A DNA stretch of 37,791 nucleotides from Candidatus Iainarchaeum sp. (GCA_016198165.1 JACQJF010000013.1:1-37791), one strand, 5' to 3'. Shown: positions 23,776 to 33,670, numbered from the stretch's first letter. Translations and numbers: made by a program. Notes: generated by a model not told the origin, from the sequence alone.

Positions 23776-24414
23776 ATGGCTGAAAACTCCATTGCCAAAA
23801 AGACTGCACAGTACGTGCTTGGGCGGCCTTTTGTAAAAGAAGGGCTGAAAAAAGGCCTGGTCAATTTTTCTTCCCTTTCAAGAAAAATAATCGAGGAAGA
23901 AAATTTTTCAAGAAAGGATTTTGACGCAGTCGTCGTGGCTTTGAGAAGAATAAGGGAGAAGTCGCTTCCCTCAAACGAGTTTGAGAAAAAAATAATGTCC
24001 CTGCTAAAGAAAGGAAAGCTTGAACTGAAAAACAAGATAAGCGTTGTTGTCCTGGATGACCGCACTATTCCATCCCAGCTTGCAAAAATTGTCAACTCGG
24101 CAGTAGAAAACGATGAAAATCTTCACCTAGTGCATGGGAGCAGGACTTTTACAATAATCACTTCTTTTGAAATCTCACAGCAGATAACCTATGTTTTCCG
24201 CTCAAACGTCATCTCGGAAAAAAACAACCTCGTGGAAATAGTGCTCAGGACGGGAAGAGAAATCGAGTCCACTCCGGGTGTAGTGGCCTTCCTTTATAGC
24301 CGGTTTGCAGAGAACGGGATAAACATCATTGAAACCCTTAGCTCGTGGACAGAAACCCTTTTTGTAATTGAAGAAAAAGACGTTGAAAAAGCCATTGAAG
24401 CACTCAAATTCTGA
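23776..24414 (+). CDS. ACT-domain protein, possible amino-acid-responsive regulator
   Basis: A 212-residue protein. The first 80 residues are helical (KKTAQYVLGRPFVKEGLKKGLVNFSSLSRKIIEE). The C-terminal part ends with an ACT-type beta-alpha-beta unit (TPGVVAFLYSRFAENGINIIETLSSWTETLFVIEEKDVEKAIEALK), like the regulatory ends of aspartokinase. ACT domains bind amino acids. It is divergent from argG-argH, so an arginine- or aspartate-linked sensing role is conceivable, but that is inference only. The TATA box fixes the start at MAENSIAKK; the track begins 6 residues earlier. It converges with cobA with only 4 bases between the stops. Confidence 0.7.
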   Translation: MAENSIAKKTAQYVLGRPFVKEGLKKGLVNFSSLSRKIIEEENFSRKDFDAVVVALRRIREKSLPSNEFEKKIMSLLKKGKLELKNKISVVVLDDRTIPSQLAKIVNSAVENDENLHLVHGSRTFTIITSFEISQQITYVFRSNVISEKNNLVEIVLRTGREIESTPGVVAFLYSRFAENGINIIETLSSWTETLFVIEEKDVEKAIEALKF

Positions 24415-24418
24415 TTAC

Positions 24419-24970
24419 TCAGTATTCAATTCCCTTTCTTGCAGGAATTCCCTTGTCAAACGGGTGCTTGACTTTGCGCACTTCCGTCACCAGGTCTGCG
24501 AGGGCAAAGATTTTTTCAAGTGGCTTGTGCGAACCCGTGAGGATGAGCTCAGTGTTTGCGTGCTTTGATTTGATTAAGCCAATGATTTCATCTTCTGTCA
24601 AAACCCCAAGTTGTACTCCGTAAAGACACTCATCAACAACCACGACGTCGAATTTTCCGCTCTCCGCAGCTTTTTGTGCGGACTTGAGCGCGTTTTTTGC
24701 CTGTTCAATGTGCCCGGGTTTTGGTTTTCCAATTATCCATTCGCGGAAACCAAAGCGTTCAAAAGAAAAATTCGGGAATTTTTCGAGTGCCAGGATTTCC
24801 CCGGACTCTGCAAACTCGCCTGTTTTCTCAATGCCTGCTTTCATCATCTGCACAACGTGGACGGCGTGCCCGCGCCCAAGCGCGCGCAGAGCTGTTCCAA
24901 GCGCGGCTGTGGTTTTTCCCTTGCCGTTTCCCCAAAAAACCTGGACTAGTCCAAAGCTTTGTTCAGTCAT
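24419..24970 (-). CDS. cobA: Cob(I)alamin adenosyltransferase (CobA/BtuR type)
   Basis: A 183-residue P-loop adenosyltransferase that transfers the adenosyl group of ATP to Co(I) corrinoid, making adenosylcobalamin. The Walker A motif is WGNGKGKTTAALG (residues 13-25), and the acidic strand VVVDECLYGVQLG supplies the Mg site. Typical CobA features near the end (ELILTGSHKP, then VTEVRKVKHPFDKGIPARKGIEY) are intact. The adenosylcobalamin made is the cofactor of the class II ribonucleotide reductase encoded 1.4 kb upstream on the same strand, a functional link by pathway. Its ATG overlaps the HEPN stop as ATGA, so it appears to be last in a nucleotidyltransferase-HEPN-cobA transcript. Confidence 0.9.
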   Translation of the reverse strand: MTEQSFGLVQVFWGNGKGKTTAALGTALRALGRGHAVHVVQMMKAGIEKTGEFAESGEILALEKFPNFSFERFGFREWIIGKPKPGHIEQAKNALKSAQKAAESGKFDVVVVDECLYGVQLGVLTEDEIIGLIKSKHANTELILTGSHKPLEKIFALADLVTEVRKVKHPFDKGIPARKGIEY

Positions 24971-25395
24971 AATATCTGCTCAATGGTTGAAATGAATTCT
25001 TCGGCAAACTGGTTCATTTTTTCTGCTTCTTCTTCGTTTGGCGAATATGAGACGTCGTATTGTGTGTGGGTTCTCTCGCTTTTGAATTTATCAAGAAGCT
25101 GTATCTGCTTTTGTGGAATTGTTTCTGAATATTTTTCTTCAAGGTATTTTATTATGCATTCATGGCTTTTTTCCCGGAAACCATCCCTGAACAGAACGGC
25201 TCTTGCAGCGTGAAAAATAGCCAGATAACAGACAATGACTGAAGAGTTTATTCTGTCGTCTTCAAGATTCTGTTTTGCTTCTCCAAGCAGTTCTTTTGCC
25301 TTTTCAATGCTTTGCAATGCCTTTTGTTTTGATGCAGGCATTTTTCTTATAAGTCCTTTTTCAATGCATTCTTTCAGGTTAATCAAGTGTTTCAC
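24967..25395 (-). CDS. HEPN-domain protein, probable RNase toxin
   Basis: A 142-residue, all-helical HEPN-type protein. The start is placed at GTG 25,395 (KHLINLKECIEKGLIRKM); the track ORF begins 14 residues upstream inside the partner gene. The central helix SSVIVCYLAIFHAARAVLFRDGFREK and the conserved polar patch SERTHTQYDVSY are typical of the group that pairs with minimal nucleotidyltransferases. HEPN proteins of this class often act as RNases, with the nucleotidyltransferase as antitoxin. It overlaps the nucleotidyltransferase gene by 17 bases and cobA by ATGA. Confidence 0.75.
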   Translation of the reverse strand: MKHLINLKECIEKGLIRKMPASKQKALQSIEKAKELLGEAKQNLEDDRINSSVIVCYLAIFHAARAVLFRDGFREKSHECIIKYLEEKYSETIPQKQIQLLDKFKSERTHTQYDVSYSPNEEEAEKMNQFAEEFISTIEQIL

Positions 25396-25921
25396 CCCAT
25401 AAAACGAGCGAGCCTGCCAAAGAACAATAAAAAACAAAATCCTTTTCTTTCATTTCCCGGGCCCTTTTTTTGCTTAAAACAAGAAGGTTTGCTTCTGACC
25501 CCGTCTTTTCGCCAATAAAGATTCTCAGGGGAATTATTTTTTCATCATCTGCATTTTCTTCGGTTTTAACCCACAGGTCAATATCGCTGTCTGGATGGTT
25601 TGTCCCGGTTTGCCAGCTTCCAAAAACGCCTATGCCGCTGCATTTTGGAAATGTTTTTCTTATTTTTTTCACAAGGCCTATGTGGCTGAGTTTTGAGACA
25701 TTAAAAAGGGTTTTGACTGCCCGTGTTTCCGGGTTTGAAAGCCCGATTTTTTTCCCTGAAACAAAGCCTTTTTTTTCCAGTTCAAAAAGAGTTTTTGATA
25801 CAACTGCCGGGCTGATTTTGAGCTTTCTTGCAGTTTCCCTGACCTTGATTTCTTTGTTGGGTTCTGCAAAAAGAAACTCCAAAAGCCGTGTTTTCAGGCT
25901 GGAGCCGAAAAGTGTTTCCAT
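25379..25921 (-). CDS. HTH-fused minimal nucleotidyltransferase, antitoxin of the HEPN pair
   Basis: A 180-residue two-domain protein. The N-terminal winged HTH (NKEIKVRETARKLKISPAVVSKTLFELEKKGFVSG) is followed by a nucleotidyltransferase domain with the DNA-polymerase-beta signature GVFGSWQTGTNHPDSDIDLWV, in which the two Asp residues of DSDID bind metal. A known branch of MNT proteins AMPylates the HEPN toxin on a tyrosine and so silences it; whether this one does so is inferred. The fused HTH suggests autoregulation. AT-rich sequence upstream (25,930-25,990) probably has the promoter. Confidence 0.8.
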   Translation of the reverse strand: METLFGSSLKTRLLEFLFAEPNKEIKVRETARKLKISPAVVSKTLFELEKKGFVSGKKIGLSNPETRAVKTLFNVSKLSHIGLVKKIRKTFPKCSGIGVFGSWQTGTNHPDSDIDLWVKTEENADDEKIIPLRIFIGEKTGSEANLLVLSKKRAREMKEKDFVFYCSLAGSLVLWGETLD

Positions 25922-26079
25922 AAAGGAAACATAGTGTTAACAAATTATAAACGCATTTGTTCATTTGCAAGAATCAGAATAATGGATAATATGGAAAAAA
26001 GAAAAAACAATGAAATTTTCCTGCAAGCAAGCACCACTCTTTCAGAGTTTTTTTATAAACCCTGACTTCAAACAAGAAA

Positions 26080-26283
26080 TCACTTTTCTAAAATTGTTAT
26101 TGCTTCTTTTGCCGTCAAAAATTCGCCTTTTTGCATTTGCCTGCTGGCTTTTCTAAGTTCAGACAGTTCCTTTCTTGGAATCTTTTCAACAGGCAGGACA
26201 GCATATTTGAGTTCGACAATTTCCATTTCAAGTTTCCCGATTTTTTGGTAAATTTTTTCCAAAGTAACGGTTTTAGCGGACAT
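26080..26283 (-). CDS. Orphan antitoxin-like protein
   Basis: A 67-residue protein related to the antitoxin at 10,276: both share TLxxIY near the N-terminus, then PxKELxxLR, xxQxxxGxF and a final helix. No toxin gene lies beside it; the 158 bases after its stop contain no RelE-like reading frame. It may have lost its toxin, may protect against the RelE-type toxin 15 kb away, or may have another role. A TTTTTTATAC box lies just after the reductase gene stop, about 30 bp upstream. Confidence 0.65.
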   Translation of the reverse strand: MSAKTVTLEKIYQKIGKLEMEIVELKYAVLPVEKIPRKELSELRKASRQMQKGEFLTAKEAITILEK

Positions 26284-26325
26284 AAAGCACTTTATATTTA
26301 TGCAGGAAACTGTATAAAAAACCTT

Positions 26326-29300
26326 TTAAGAGCACCCGCTTGTCGTGCCGCAGTCCTCGCAGACTGTGCAGGAACCATTCCTTTTGACTCTCATGGAGCC
26401 GCAGCCGCCGCACTGCTCGCCGGTGTAGCCCTGGGTTTTGGCTTCGAGTGCCTTTGTGTCGCCCGTGGCATCCGGGGCCTTTGGCTGGGTTTTTTGCTGT
26501 GTCTTGTGGCTTGTCTGGAAAACCTGTGCAGGCGTCTGTGGCTTTTGGTGGTCGTGGTTGTTGTCAAAGTCCTTGATGTGCACGAAGTCCTCCCTGCCCA
26601 GGTATTCATACCCAAGTGCCCGAAAGATATAGTCGAGTATGGAGTTTGCGGTCTTGATTTTGTCGTGGCCCGTGACTACTCCGGCTGGTTCAAAGCGCGT
26701 GAACGTGAACGAGTCCACGAATTCTTCAAGCGGCACGCCATACTGGAGTGACTTGGAAATGGCTACTGCAAAGCAGTTCAGGAGCGACCTGTAGGCTGCG
26801 CCTTCCTTGTACATGTCAATGAAAATCTCTCCCAAGGTGCCGTCGTCGTATTCGCCTGTCTTGATGAAGACTTTGTGCCCGCCAACAGTTGCTTCCTGGA
26901 CAAAACCGTGCCTTTTGTTCGGGAGTTTCCTGCGCACGATTTGGGTGACTTTTTGCTGCAGTTCTTTTTGTCCGAATTCTTCGTTGAAGTCATCTTCCGT
27001 TCCAAGTTCCAATAGTTCGTCGCCGTCACTGACTGTGTTCAATGGCTGTGAGAGTTTGCTTCCATCCCTGTAAAGCGCGACTGCCTTGAGCATGAGGCTG
27101 TATGAACGCTCGTATGCTTTTTTCACGTCCTCGACTGTCGCGTGGTTTGGCATGTTGATTGTCTTGCTGATGGCGCCTGAAATGAAAGGCTGCACTGCAG
27201 CCATCATCCTGATGTGGCCCTCGGAGCTGATGAATCTTTTGCCCTTTCTCCCGCACTTGTTCGCACAGTCAAAGATTGGATAATGCTCTTCCTTGAGGTG
27301 CGGGGCGCCTTCGATTGTCATGGTTCCGCACACGTACTCGTTTGCGGATTCGACCTGTTCTTTGGTGAAACCCATTTCCTTGAGCATGTCAAAGTCCGGG
27401 TCATCTATCTGTTCCTTTGTGAAGCCGAGGTCCTCGCAGAATTCCGCTCCAAGCGTCCACTTGTTGAACGCGAATTTGAGTTCGAACACGTTTGGCAGTT
27501 GTGATTCAATCATTTCTATCCTTTCCTGCGTGAAACCTTTTTTGCGCAGCGAGTCGGCGTTTACATGCGGGCAGCCTTCAAGCGTGCCGCGGCCCTTGCA
27601 GTAAAGCTCGATGTCCCTGATTTGTTTGGACGTGTAACCCAGTTTTCCAAGTGCCCTTGAAACCGACTGGTTGACTATCTTGAAGTAACCCCCGCCCGCG
27701 AGTTTCTTGAATTTCACGATTGCAAAGTCCGGTTCAACGCCGGTGGTGTCGCAATCCATGACCAAAGCGATTGTCCCGGTCGGGGCGATGCAGGTCGTCT
27801 GCGCGTTCCGATAACCATGTTTTTCCCCTAAGGAAACTGCGCGGTTCCAAGAGTCGCGCGCGGCTTCAAGCATTTCAGGCGGGCATTCTGTCGGGTTTAT
27901 CCCGACGGGCTTGATTGTGAGTCCCTCGTATTCCTCGGTTTTGGCGTTGTATGCAGCGCGCCTGTGGTTCCTCATTACGCGCAGCATGTGCCCGCTGTTT
28001 TTTTCGTAACCCGGAAATGATTCGATTTTTTGCGCCATTTCCGCGCTTGCAGCATAGCTCTCGCCGCACATGATGGATGTGAGCGCGCTGGCAATGGCCC
28101 TGCCTTTTTCAGAGTCGTATGGAATCCCGCTTACCATGAGCACCGTTCCGAGGTTTGCATAACCGAGGCCGAGTGTGCGGAACACGTGGCTCTTGTATGC
28201 AATTGTTTCGCTTGGAAACTGTGCCATGAGGACGCTTATTTCGAGCGTGATTGTCCAAAGCCTTGTCGCGTGAATATATCCCGGTATGTCAAAGTTTCCT
28301 TCCTCGTCCAAAAACTTTGCAAGGTTAATGCTTGCCAAGTTGCAGTTATGTACAATTAGGCCTTCTGCAATTAGGCTATGTGTAACTGGTTCTGCGACGT
28401 CAAATACTTCTTCTAGTCCATCCGGTTCTATTGATAATACTCTGGCTCTTCTTCCGGCATAAATGTTTCCTTTGAATCCGTCTTTTGTGTACTCCTGTAC
28501 TCTTGTTTCTTTTTCTTTTGCAAGAGGAAAGCCAATTGTTTTCAAATATTTATATGCCTCGTAACCATAAAGCCTTAATTGCCCTTGAGGATTTTTCCGC
28601 CCTTTAATCGTGCTCCATCCAATGTAACTTCTGATGCCAAAATCGAATAACAATACTTGCACTTCCTTTAATAATTCCCTGGAACTTGAAGCAAGGTGAA
28701 CCGATAATGCTTCCCACCTGTCATCTCCATAAAATTTAGAAGTCCCATCAGCACTGAATAGCGCGCCGATAAAAGCTGCTTGCAGTGCTTTTGGTGCAGT
28801 AAAAATACATTTTGGAACTCTTTTTTCTGTGGCTAGGGCGGGTTTAACGCCAAGTTCTATCAAGGCGGAAATTGCATTGGTTGCTTTTGACCCAATCTGC
28901 ATTACGCCATTCTTTTTTTGTACGGAAATGTTGCAATTCCTGTTTGTTTTGCTGTTTTCTTGGACAAATGCATTGAAAACTGGCTGAAGGTATTGGGCAG
29001 CATAAACATCCTGTGGGCCGAAAACCAATCCAAATCCATTTTTTTCACCGAAAAATCCATCACCCGTCATCCACCCAAGCATCTGGGCAAACCTAAATTC
29101 TTCTTCGGTTATTTTTGAATAATCCATGGGTGATGACTCAGTCTGCATTTTTATGTCATCCATCCCGACTTGGAGTTCTTGGACTTGTTTCCAGCCTCCA
29201 CTTGTAAGGACTTTATGGTCGGATGTCAAGCGTATTTCTTGCCCTGTGGATAATTTAATTTTGGATACTTCTTTTATGCCGGTTTTTATTATCTGTGCCG

Positions 29301-31992
29301 GCCTGAAAGCAAGTTGTTTGTGATCTGCTTTTTCATCAGCAAGTTCTGTCTTTATGAAAATAGTTTCGCCTGCAAGTTGTCTCTCGTATAACTCTTTTAT
29401 TTGCAAAATCCCGTTTTTTGTGGCTATCCTGGTTTCAGGTGCAAAACACGCCGTGTCGTCAAGAAAAACATATTCTGAGCAGTTGTGGACAGAGATTCCG
29501 TTTGCTATGAATGAATGCGTGAGTGGTTCCTGCAGGTCGTAGACCTTTTCCATGCCAATGAATTCAAGGGATTTTACTTGGTCGTATGGTTTGTCCTGGT
29601 ACGTGCTTATGGTGCGGTTTACTTCTGCAAGCGCGGTGCTTTTGTGTGATTCCGGCATGAAACCTATTAGTTTTTCAAAAAGCAATCTGCTTGACCTTGA
29701 AACCCTGAGGCTGTTCATTTCTTTTACATTGTATTCTTTCATTCCGCCTTTTCCATCAGGCAGCATGGCAGTGAGTTTTCCTGCTCTCCTGTTTTTGTAA
29801 AGCTTGCTTTTGATTCCAAACCCAAGAAGAAGTATTTGTGCCCCCCTGAGCAATTCAAGGCTTGAGGAGTCAAGGGCAACATACTGTGATTTTTCACCGT
29901 AATTTGCCACTGTTCCGTCACAGGTGAAAAGCCCTTGCAGGACATATTTTTGCTCTCCAAGGCTTAATGAAAAAATGTTTTCTGAAATTGTTTTTTCGTG
30001 GGATTTTTGTGACAAGTCCACGAATTTTGAAACTTTATCAACTGCGTCTTTTGCAACCAAATGCAGTTTTGCACTCGTTTTTGTCTTCTGCATTGTTGCC
30101 CCGACAGTCTTGTATGTTTTTCTAGAAAAATTCTGTGAAGAATACTCCGAGAATTTTTGGACGATGTTCTCTTCCAGATTTTTATCCATTGTCAACTGGA
30201 TTTGGCCATGTGAACCGCATCCATCGCCAAGGTATGCTCCGACAAGCTGGAAAAAAGTCTTGTCAATGGGTTCTTTTATTTCAAGAGCGCTTGGTGAAGG
30301 GAGACATACAAAGTCGTCTTTTGTAAGCTCTGCAGCCTGGATAAACCCGCGGTTTGCAGTGAAAACTTTGTGGTCAGCTGTGAGTTTTACTTCGTACCCG
30401 CAATTTGTTTCAAGCTTGTAAACTGGTTTTTCCCCTGTCTCAAAAGAACCGGTTGTTATTCCAATGTCCATATTGTCAAGGTTTGTGATAAGCTCTGCTT
30501 CTTTTCCAACTAGGCTGTCGATTCTTTTCCACCCGGACTTTGTAAAAACTAATGTGTCGCCCGTTACGCATGGATTTGTTGCGTTTATTTTTCCGTCAGC
30601 CGGGCATGTGTGCCATTCGTTGATTGTGGTGTCGTATTGCACGCCGGGGTCTGCGGAGCTCCACGCGGCAAAGGCAATCCTGTTCCAGAGGTCTTTTGCT
30701 TTCAATGTTTTTGCCGTTTCACCAGTAGTTCTATATATGAGTTTCCAATCTTCATCATTTTCAACAGCAGCCATGAATTCGCTTTGAACCCTTATGCTGT
30801 TGTTTGAATTCTGTCCGCTTACGGTGATGTATGCTTCCGATTCGTAGTGTGTCCCAAAGACGGGAAAGTCTGCCTTGGTTTTTCCCTGCTCTGCCAAAAG
30901 CAGCACGCGCTGGACGTAGTTCATGGGGATGCCCTGCCTTGACGCGTCCTGCACGGCTTTTTTGAGTTCGGGTGATTTCGAGACGCTCGTGGTTTGTTTC
31001 TCTGCCGCGATTTTCATGATGTTGTTTAAGTGCTCTTTGCATGCCTTGCTTCCCGCAACCATTGCCGCGACTTTCTGCTCTTCAAGGAATTTCCAGTCAA
31101 TGAATTCCTCGACATCCGGATGATCAATGTCTAATATGACCATTTTTGCAGCACGCCTTGTCGTGCCGCCCGACTTGATTGCGCCAGCCGCCCTGTCATA
31201 AACCTTTAAAAAAGACATGAGGCCTGAGCTTTTGCCCCCGCCTGAGAGGTGCTCGCCTTTTGCGCGCAGCGTGCTGAAGTTTGTCCCCGTGCCCGAACCG
31301 TACTTGAATACGCGGGCTTCCTTGGTTATAAGGTCGAATATTCCGCCCTCGTTGACCAGGTCATCCCTTATTGACTGTATGAAGCAGGCGTGTGGCGTGG
31401 GTCGCGTGTAAGCGTCTTTTGACATTTCGACCCTGCCTGTCACGGGGTCCGTGTAATAGTGCCCCTGTGCATTGCCCGTAATGCCGTAGGCATAGTTGAG
31501 TCCCGTGTTGAACCATTGCGGCGAGTTCGGCGCGCCGTACTGGTGTATAAGCATGAATGCCATTTCGTCTTCGAATGCCTGTGCGTCTTTTTCGCTTGCA
31601 AAATACCCGTACTGTTCACCCCAGTGCCTCCAGCACCCGGCCATTCTCCTGATTACCTGCCTCGCGGATTTTTCGCTTCCAAGGACCGGTTTCCCGTCCT
31701 TTCCAATGATGGGATTCCCATTCTGGTCAAGTTGCGGGACCCCGGCTTTACGGAAGTATTTTTGTGAAAGTATGTCGGTTGCCACCTGGCTCCAGCTTTT
31801 CGGGACCTCTATACCCGTCAATTCGAACACAATGCTCCCGTCAGGATTCCTGATTATCGATGACCTTTTTTCATACTCGGCTTCGTCCAGCGGGTTTGTG
31901 CCTTCTTTCGTGAAACGCCTGTCGATTTTCAGGCCTTTTTTTTCCCTGGCCACTGCGGGCATTTCCACGTGCTCGGGTTTTTCATTCTTCAT
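26326..31992 (-). CDS. nrdJ: Adenosylcobalamin-dependent (class II) ribonucleotide reductase with two inteins
   Basis: Reduces ribonucleotides to deoxyribonucleotides using adenosylcobalamin to make the thiyl radical. The precursor is 1,888 residues; removing the two inteins leaves about 1,157. PHACFIQSI carries one redox Cys (C203). NPC-SE carries the radical Cys (838 in the precursor) and [10 protein letters not shown] the second redox Cys (1,217). These correspond to C134, C322 and C333 of the Thermotoga enzyme, and the 322-333 spacing of 11 is kept. The C-terminus has a zinc-ribbon-like [10 protein letters not shown] and [11 protein letters not shown] tail, probably the shuttle cysteines. 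No N-terminal ATP-cone is seen. The ATG overlaps the thioredoxin stop as ATGA, so the two are co-transcribed. Confidence 0.95.
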   Translation of the reverse strand: MKNEKPEHVEMPAVAREKKGLKIDRRFTKEGTNPLDEAEYEKRSSIIRNPDGSIVFELTGIEVPKSWSQVATDILSQKYFRKAGVPQLDQNGNPIIGKDGKPVLGSEKSARQVIRRMAGCWRHWGEQYGYFASEKDAQAFEDEMAFMLIHQYGAPNSPQWFNTGLNYAYGITGNAQGHYYTDPVTGRVEMSKDAYTRPTPHACFIQSIRDDLVNEGGIFDLITKEARVFKYGSGTGTNFSTLRAKGEHLSGGGKSSGLMSFLKVYDRAAGAIKSGGTTRRAAKMVILDIDHPDVEEFIDWKFLEEQKVAAMVAGSKACKEHLNNIMKIAAEKQTTSVSKSPELKKAVQDASRQGIPMNYVQRVLLLAEQGKTKADFPVFGTHYESEAYITVSGQNSNNSIRVQSEFMAAVENDEDWKLIYRTTGETAKTLKAKDLWNRIAFAAWSSADPGVQYDTTINEWHTCPADGKINATNPCVTGDTLVFTKSGWKRIDSLVGKEAELITNLDNMDIGITTGSFETGEKPVYKLETNCGYEVKLTADHKVFTANRGFIQAAELTKDDFVCLPSPSALEIKEPIDKTFFQLVGAYLGDGCGSHGQIQLTMDKNLEENIVQKFSEYSSQNFSRKTYKTVGATMQKTKTSAKLHLVAKDAVDKVSKFVDLSQKSHEKTISENIFSLSLGEQKYVLQGLFTCDGTVANYGEKSQYVALDSSSLELLRGAQILLLGFGIKSKLYKNRRAGKLTAMLPDGKGGMKEYNVKEMNSLRVSRSSRLLFEKLIGFMPESHKSTALAEVNRTISTYQDKPYDQVKSLEFIGMEKVYDLQEPLTHSFIANGISVHNCSEYVFLDDTACFAPETRIATKNGILQIKELYERQLAGETIFIKTELADEKADHKQLAFRPAQIIKTGIKEVSKIKLSTGQEIRLTSDHKVLTSGGWKQVQELQVGMDDIKMQTESSPMDYSKITEEEFRFAQMLGWMTGDGFFGEKNGFGLVFGPQDVYAAQYLQPVFNAFVQENSKTNRNCNISVQKKNGVMQIGSKATNAISALIELGVKPALATEKRVPKCIFTAPKALQAAFIGALFSADGTSKFYGDDRWEALSVHLASSSRELLKEVQVLLFDFGIRSYIGWSTIKGRKNPQGQLRLYGYEAYKYLKTIGFPLAKEKETRVQEYTKDGFKGNIYAGRRARVLSIEPDGLEEVFDVAEPVTHSLIAEGLIVHNCNLASINLAKFLDEEGNFDIPGYIHATRLWTITLEISVLMAQFPSETIAYKSHVFRTLGLGYANLGTVLMVSGIPYDSEKGRAIASALTSIMCGESYAASAEMAQKIESFPGYEKNSGHMLRVMRNHRRAAYNAKTEEYEGLTIKPVGINPTECPPEMLEAARDSWNRAVSLGEKHGYRNAQTTCIAPTGTIALVMDCDTTGVEPDFAIVKFKKLAGGGYFKIVNQSVSRALGKLGYTSKQIRDIELYCKGRGTLEGCPHVNADSLRKKGFTQERIEMIESQLPNVFELKFAFNKWTLGAEFCEDLGFTKEQIDDPDFDMLKEMGFTKEQVESANEYVCGTMTIEGAPHLKEEHYPIFDCANKCGRKGKRFISSEGHIRMMAAVQPFISGAISKTINMPNHATVEDVKKAYERSYSLMLKAVALYRDGSKLSQPLNTVSDGDELLELGTEDDFNEEFGQKELQQKVTQIVRRKLPNKRHGFVQEATVGGHKVFIKTGEYDDGTLGEIFIDMYKEGAAYRSLLNCFAVAISKSLQYGVPLEEFVDSFTFTRFEPAGVVTGHDKIKTANSILDYIFRALGYEYLGREDFVHIKDFDNNHDHQKPQTPAQVFQTSHKTQQKTQPKAPDATGDTKALEAKTQGYTGEQCGGCGSMRVKRNGSCTVCEDCGTTSGCS
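28345..29448 (-). mobile_element. Intein 2 with LAGLIDADG homing endonuclease
   Basis: A 368-residue intein from Cys ([13 protein letters not shown]) to the His-Asn end ([11 protein letters not shown]), followed by extein Cys 1,217. The splicing block B is LTSDHKVLT (TxxH). Two endonuclease motifs, [11 protein letters not shown] and [12 protein letters not shown], mark a LAGLIDADG enzyme. Boundaries were fixed at the codon level: a TGT Cys codon begins it and an AAC Asn codon ends it. The DNA is visibly more AT-rich than the extein on either side. Confidence 0.93.
29482..30570 (-). mobile_element. Intein 1 with LAGLIDADG homing endonuclease
   Basis: A 363-residue intein starting with Cys ([14 protein letters not shown]) and ending with [12 protein letters not shown], followed by extein Cys 838 (CSEYVFLDD). 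Block B is LTADHKVFT. Endonuclease motifs are [11 protein letters not shown] and [11 protein letters not shown]. It begins with TGC and ends with AAC. The +1 extein residue is the predicted radical Cys of the reductase. Only 33 bp of extein separate it from intein 2. Confidence 0.93.
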
Positions 31993-32312
31993 TTCTCCAT
32001 CAGCTCCGAGATTTTTTCCTTGAACTGGCTTTTTGCCGCGGCTCCGACGAGAGAGTCAGAGAGTTTGCCTTCCTTGTAAAACAGGAAAGTGGGAACAGCC
32101 ATTATGCTGTTTTTTTCCGCCAATGCGGGGTTTTCGTCGATGTTGACTTTTGCAAAAGTCACTTTGTCCCCGAACTCTTTTGAAAGCTCTTCAATCAGGG
32201 GGTTTGTCACCCTGCATGGCCCGCACCACTCCGCCCAAAAGTCAATGACGGAAACGCCTTTGGAAATTATGCCTTTAAGCTGAGTTTCAGACGTTACTTT
32301 CACCAGTGCCAT
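31989..32312 (-). CDS. trxA: Thioredoxin
   Basis: A 107-residue thioredoxin with the active-site motif [18 protein letters not shown] and the cis-proline [13 protein letters not shown]. It would reduce the ribonucleotide reductase, whose gene directly follows with an ATGA overlap, the classic thioredoxin-reductase pairing. The track starts at a TTG (MAMALVK); ATG 32,312 giving MALVKVTSE is the better start. A TATA-like TTAAATTATTCC element lies about 45 bp upstream on the minus strand. No thioredoxin reductase gene is in the window. Confidence 0.93.
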   Translation of the reverse strand: MALVKVTSETQLKGIISKGVSVIDFWAEWCGPCRVTNPLIEELSKEFGDKVTFAKVNIDENPALAEKNSIMAVPTFLFYKEGKLSDSLVGAAAKSQFKEKISELMEK

Positions 32313-32547
32313 TGCCAAAAAACCCCCCGATTTTTTTCCATTTTTTCAAAGGAATAATTTAATGCCTTTTGGGATTTAAAAACGTTTCCCGCACAAACAA
32401 CTTGCTTTGAAAAAACAATTTAATTGTATGTTTAAGTGTGTTTTTCTGATTAATTCTTTTTGGTAAAAAAAGGTTTTGTTTGTTTTCCAACTTTTAAACG
32501 CTTTTTTGTTGGCTTTCCTTACTGCTTTTTTGGGGGTTGTTTTTGCC

Positions 32548-33123
32548 TTATTTTTTTTGGAAGAGGAATGGGATTTTTTTCGGCAAAGCCCCAAGCAAAC
32601 CAATCATTTCGCGTGTTTTGTCCGCCACGTCAATCGGCAAGATGCTGGCCTGTTTGTCCAGAAAGGGCACGATGAGTGCTATGTATGCGCTTGCGCTTGC
32701 GATGTGCAGCAAGGTGAATGGTATCTGGCCAAGGAACGCCGCCTGCAGGGGCACTCCGAACAACGTCGGGCCGAAAAGGACTCCCGTGACGAAATCAAAG
32801 AACAGGATTCCAGCGATTCCTGTGCCAAGGTAGGCCTTCATGCCAACTTTTTTCCTTCCCCGAAAGTAAAAACCGGCAGCGATTGCAATGACCGTGTACG
32901 TGATTGCGGTGGTGAATGTCCAGATTCCTATCCCGCTTGTGAAATAGTCGAACACGACCATGGTCGTAAAAGCGAAGAACGCGGAGTAGAGCCACTTGTC
33001 CTGCCTTGAGAAAGGGAGCACAAACGCCATTATCGGGTCGTTGTTTGGGAAAAACCTGAACAGCCTTAGAATATTGCATGCAAGGAACGCGCCTGCATAC
33101 CTGAGCGGCTTTGATGCATTCAT
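32548..33123 (-). CDS. Polytopic membrane protein of unknown function
   Basis: A 191-residue integral membrane protein with about five hydrophobic helices (AFLACNILRLF, WLYSAFFAFTTMVVF, WTFTTAITYTVIAIAAGFYF, YLGTGIAGILFFDFVTGVLF, FTLLHIASASAYIALIVPFL) and a basic C-terminus. The glycine- and aromatic-rich FGPTLFGVPLQAAFLGQIPF between helices is reminiscent of small ECF-type or DUF6580-like membrane proteins, but I cannot place it firmly. A CAATTTAAG box about 26 bp before the ATG suggests a leaderless transcript. About 235 bases before thioredoxin hold only T-rich sequence. Confidence 0.65.
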   Translation of the reverse strand: MNASKPLRYAGAFLACNILRLFRFFPNNDPIMAFVLPFSRQDKWLYSAFFAFTTMVVFDYFTSGIGIWTFTTAITYTVIAIAAGFYFRGRKKVGMKAYLGTGIAGILFFDFVTGVLFGPTLFGVPLQAAFLGQIPFTLLHIASASAYIALIVPFLDKQASILPIDVADKTREMIGLLGALPKKIPFLFQKK

Positions 33124-33185
33124 GAAACAATGATTGGCAGGTGGGTGCTTAAATTGTTTTGCAAAAGGCTAACGAGGCTTACCAA

Positions 33186-33614
33186 TCAGGGTGAAATGCA
33201 TTTCCCGGCCACGCAGACAGGCTTTGGGATTTGTATGCAGCCGGCACAGTACACTGGATAGCCGTCACTGCAATTGGAAAACCGCTGGTAGTCCTGTTCA
33301 AGCCCGCTTGCTTTTTCCATGTTCACGTACTTGCCGCATGTCACAAACGGGCAGCTGAAATCGATAGTCGTGCAGTCAGAGTCAGTGGTGCAGTAGTTTG
33401 CCTGCTCGATTTTTTGCCCGAGTTCCTGGGCAATTGCGCTGCACGCACCTGGTTTTACTTCGGGGCATGGCGAGAATTCACAATTCGGCCCGGTTCTCCC
33501 GACAGCGCTCCCGTCAGGGCAGAGTTTTGCCTCAAGGGTACACGCGCCATTTGGTGTTTGGATGCAGCCGAAAAGAAAAAGTGCAAACGCCGCTGCCAGC
33601 AAAACGGGCTTCAT
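33186..33614 (-). CDS. Cysteine-rich lipoprotein
   Basis: A 142-residue exported protein. The signal peptide ends in the lipobox ALFLFGC, so it should be membrane-anchored through Cys 17. The mature part has 14 or more cysteines, including CPDGSAVGRTGPNCEFSPCP, a motif I recall from other small secreted proteins, and YCTTDSDCTTIDFSCPFVTCGKYV, likely a disulfide-stabilised fold. Function unknown. It shares a 56-bp divergent promoter region with the ITPase gene, where TTAAAAAAACTTTTGG can serve both directions. Confidence 0.65.
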   Translation of the reverse strand: MKPVLLAAAFALFLFGCIQTPNGACTLEAKLCPDGSAVGRTGPNCEFSPCPEVKPGACSAIAQELGQKIEQANYCTTDSDCTTIDFSCPFVTCGKYVNMEKASGLEQDYQRFSNCSDGYPVYCAGCIQIPKPVCVAGKCISP

Positions 33615-33670
33615 AAGCGAATTAACCGTATTACTGTTAAAAAAACTTTTGGGGCCTGATGTGCTGTAAC

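Noticed and set aside
26131-26751. Plus-strand ORF of 206 residues over the end of the reductase gene
   Set aside because: It is the antisense shadow of nrdJ and the small antitoxin-like gene.
32376-32603. Minus-strand lysine-rich ORF between thioredoxin and the membrane protein
   Set aside because: It arises from the T-rich plus strand, overlaps the real membrane protein gene and has no recognisable domain.
32476-33009. Plus-strand ORF of 177 residues
   Set aside because: It is antisense to the membrane protein gene, whose hydrophobic helices and promoter are convincing.
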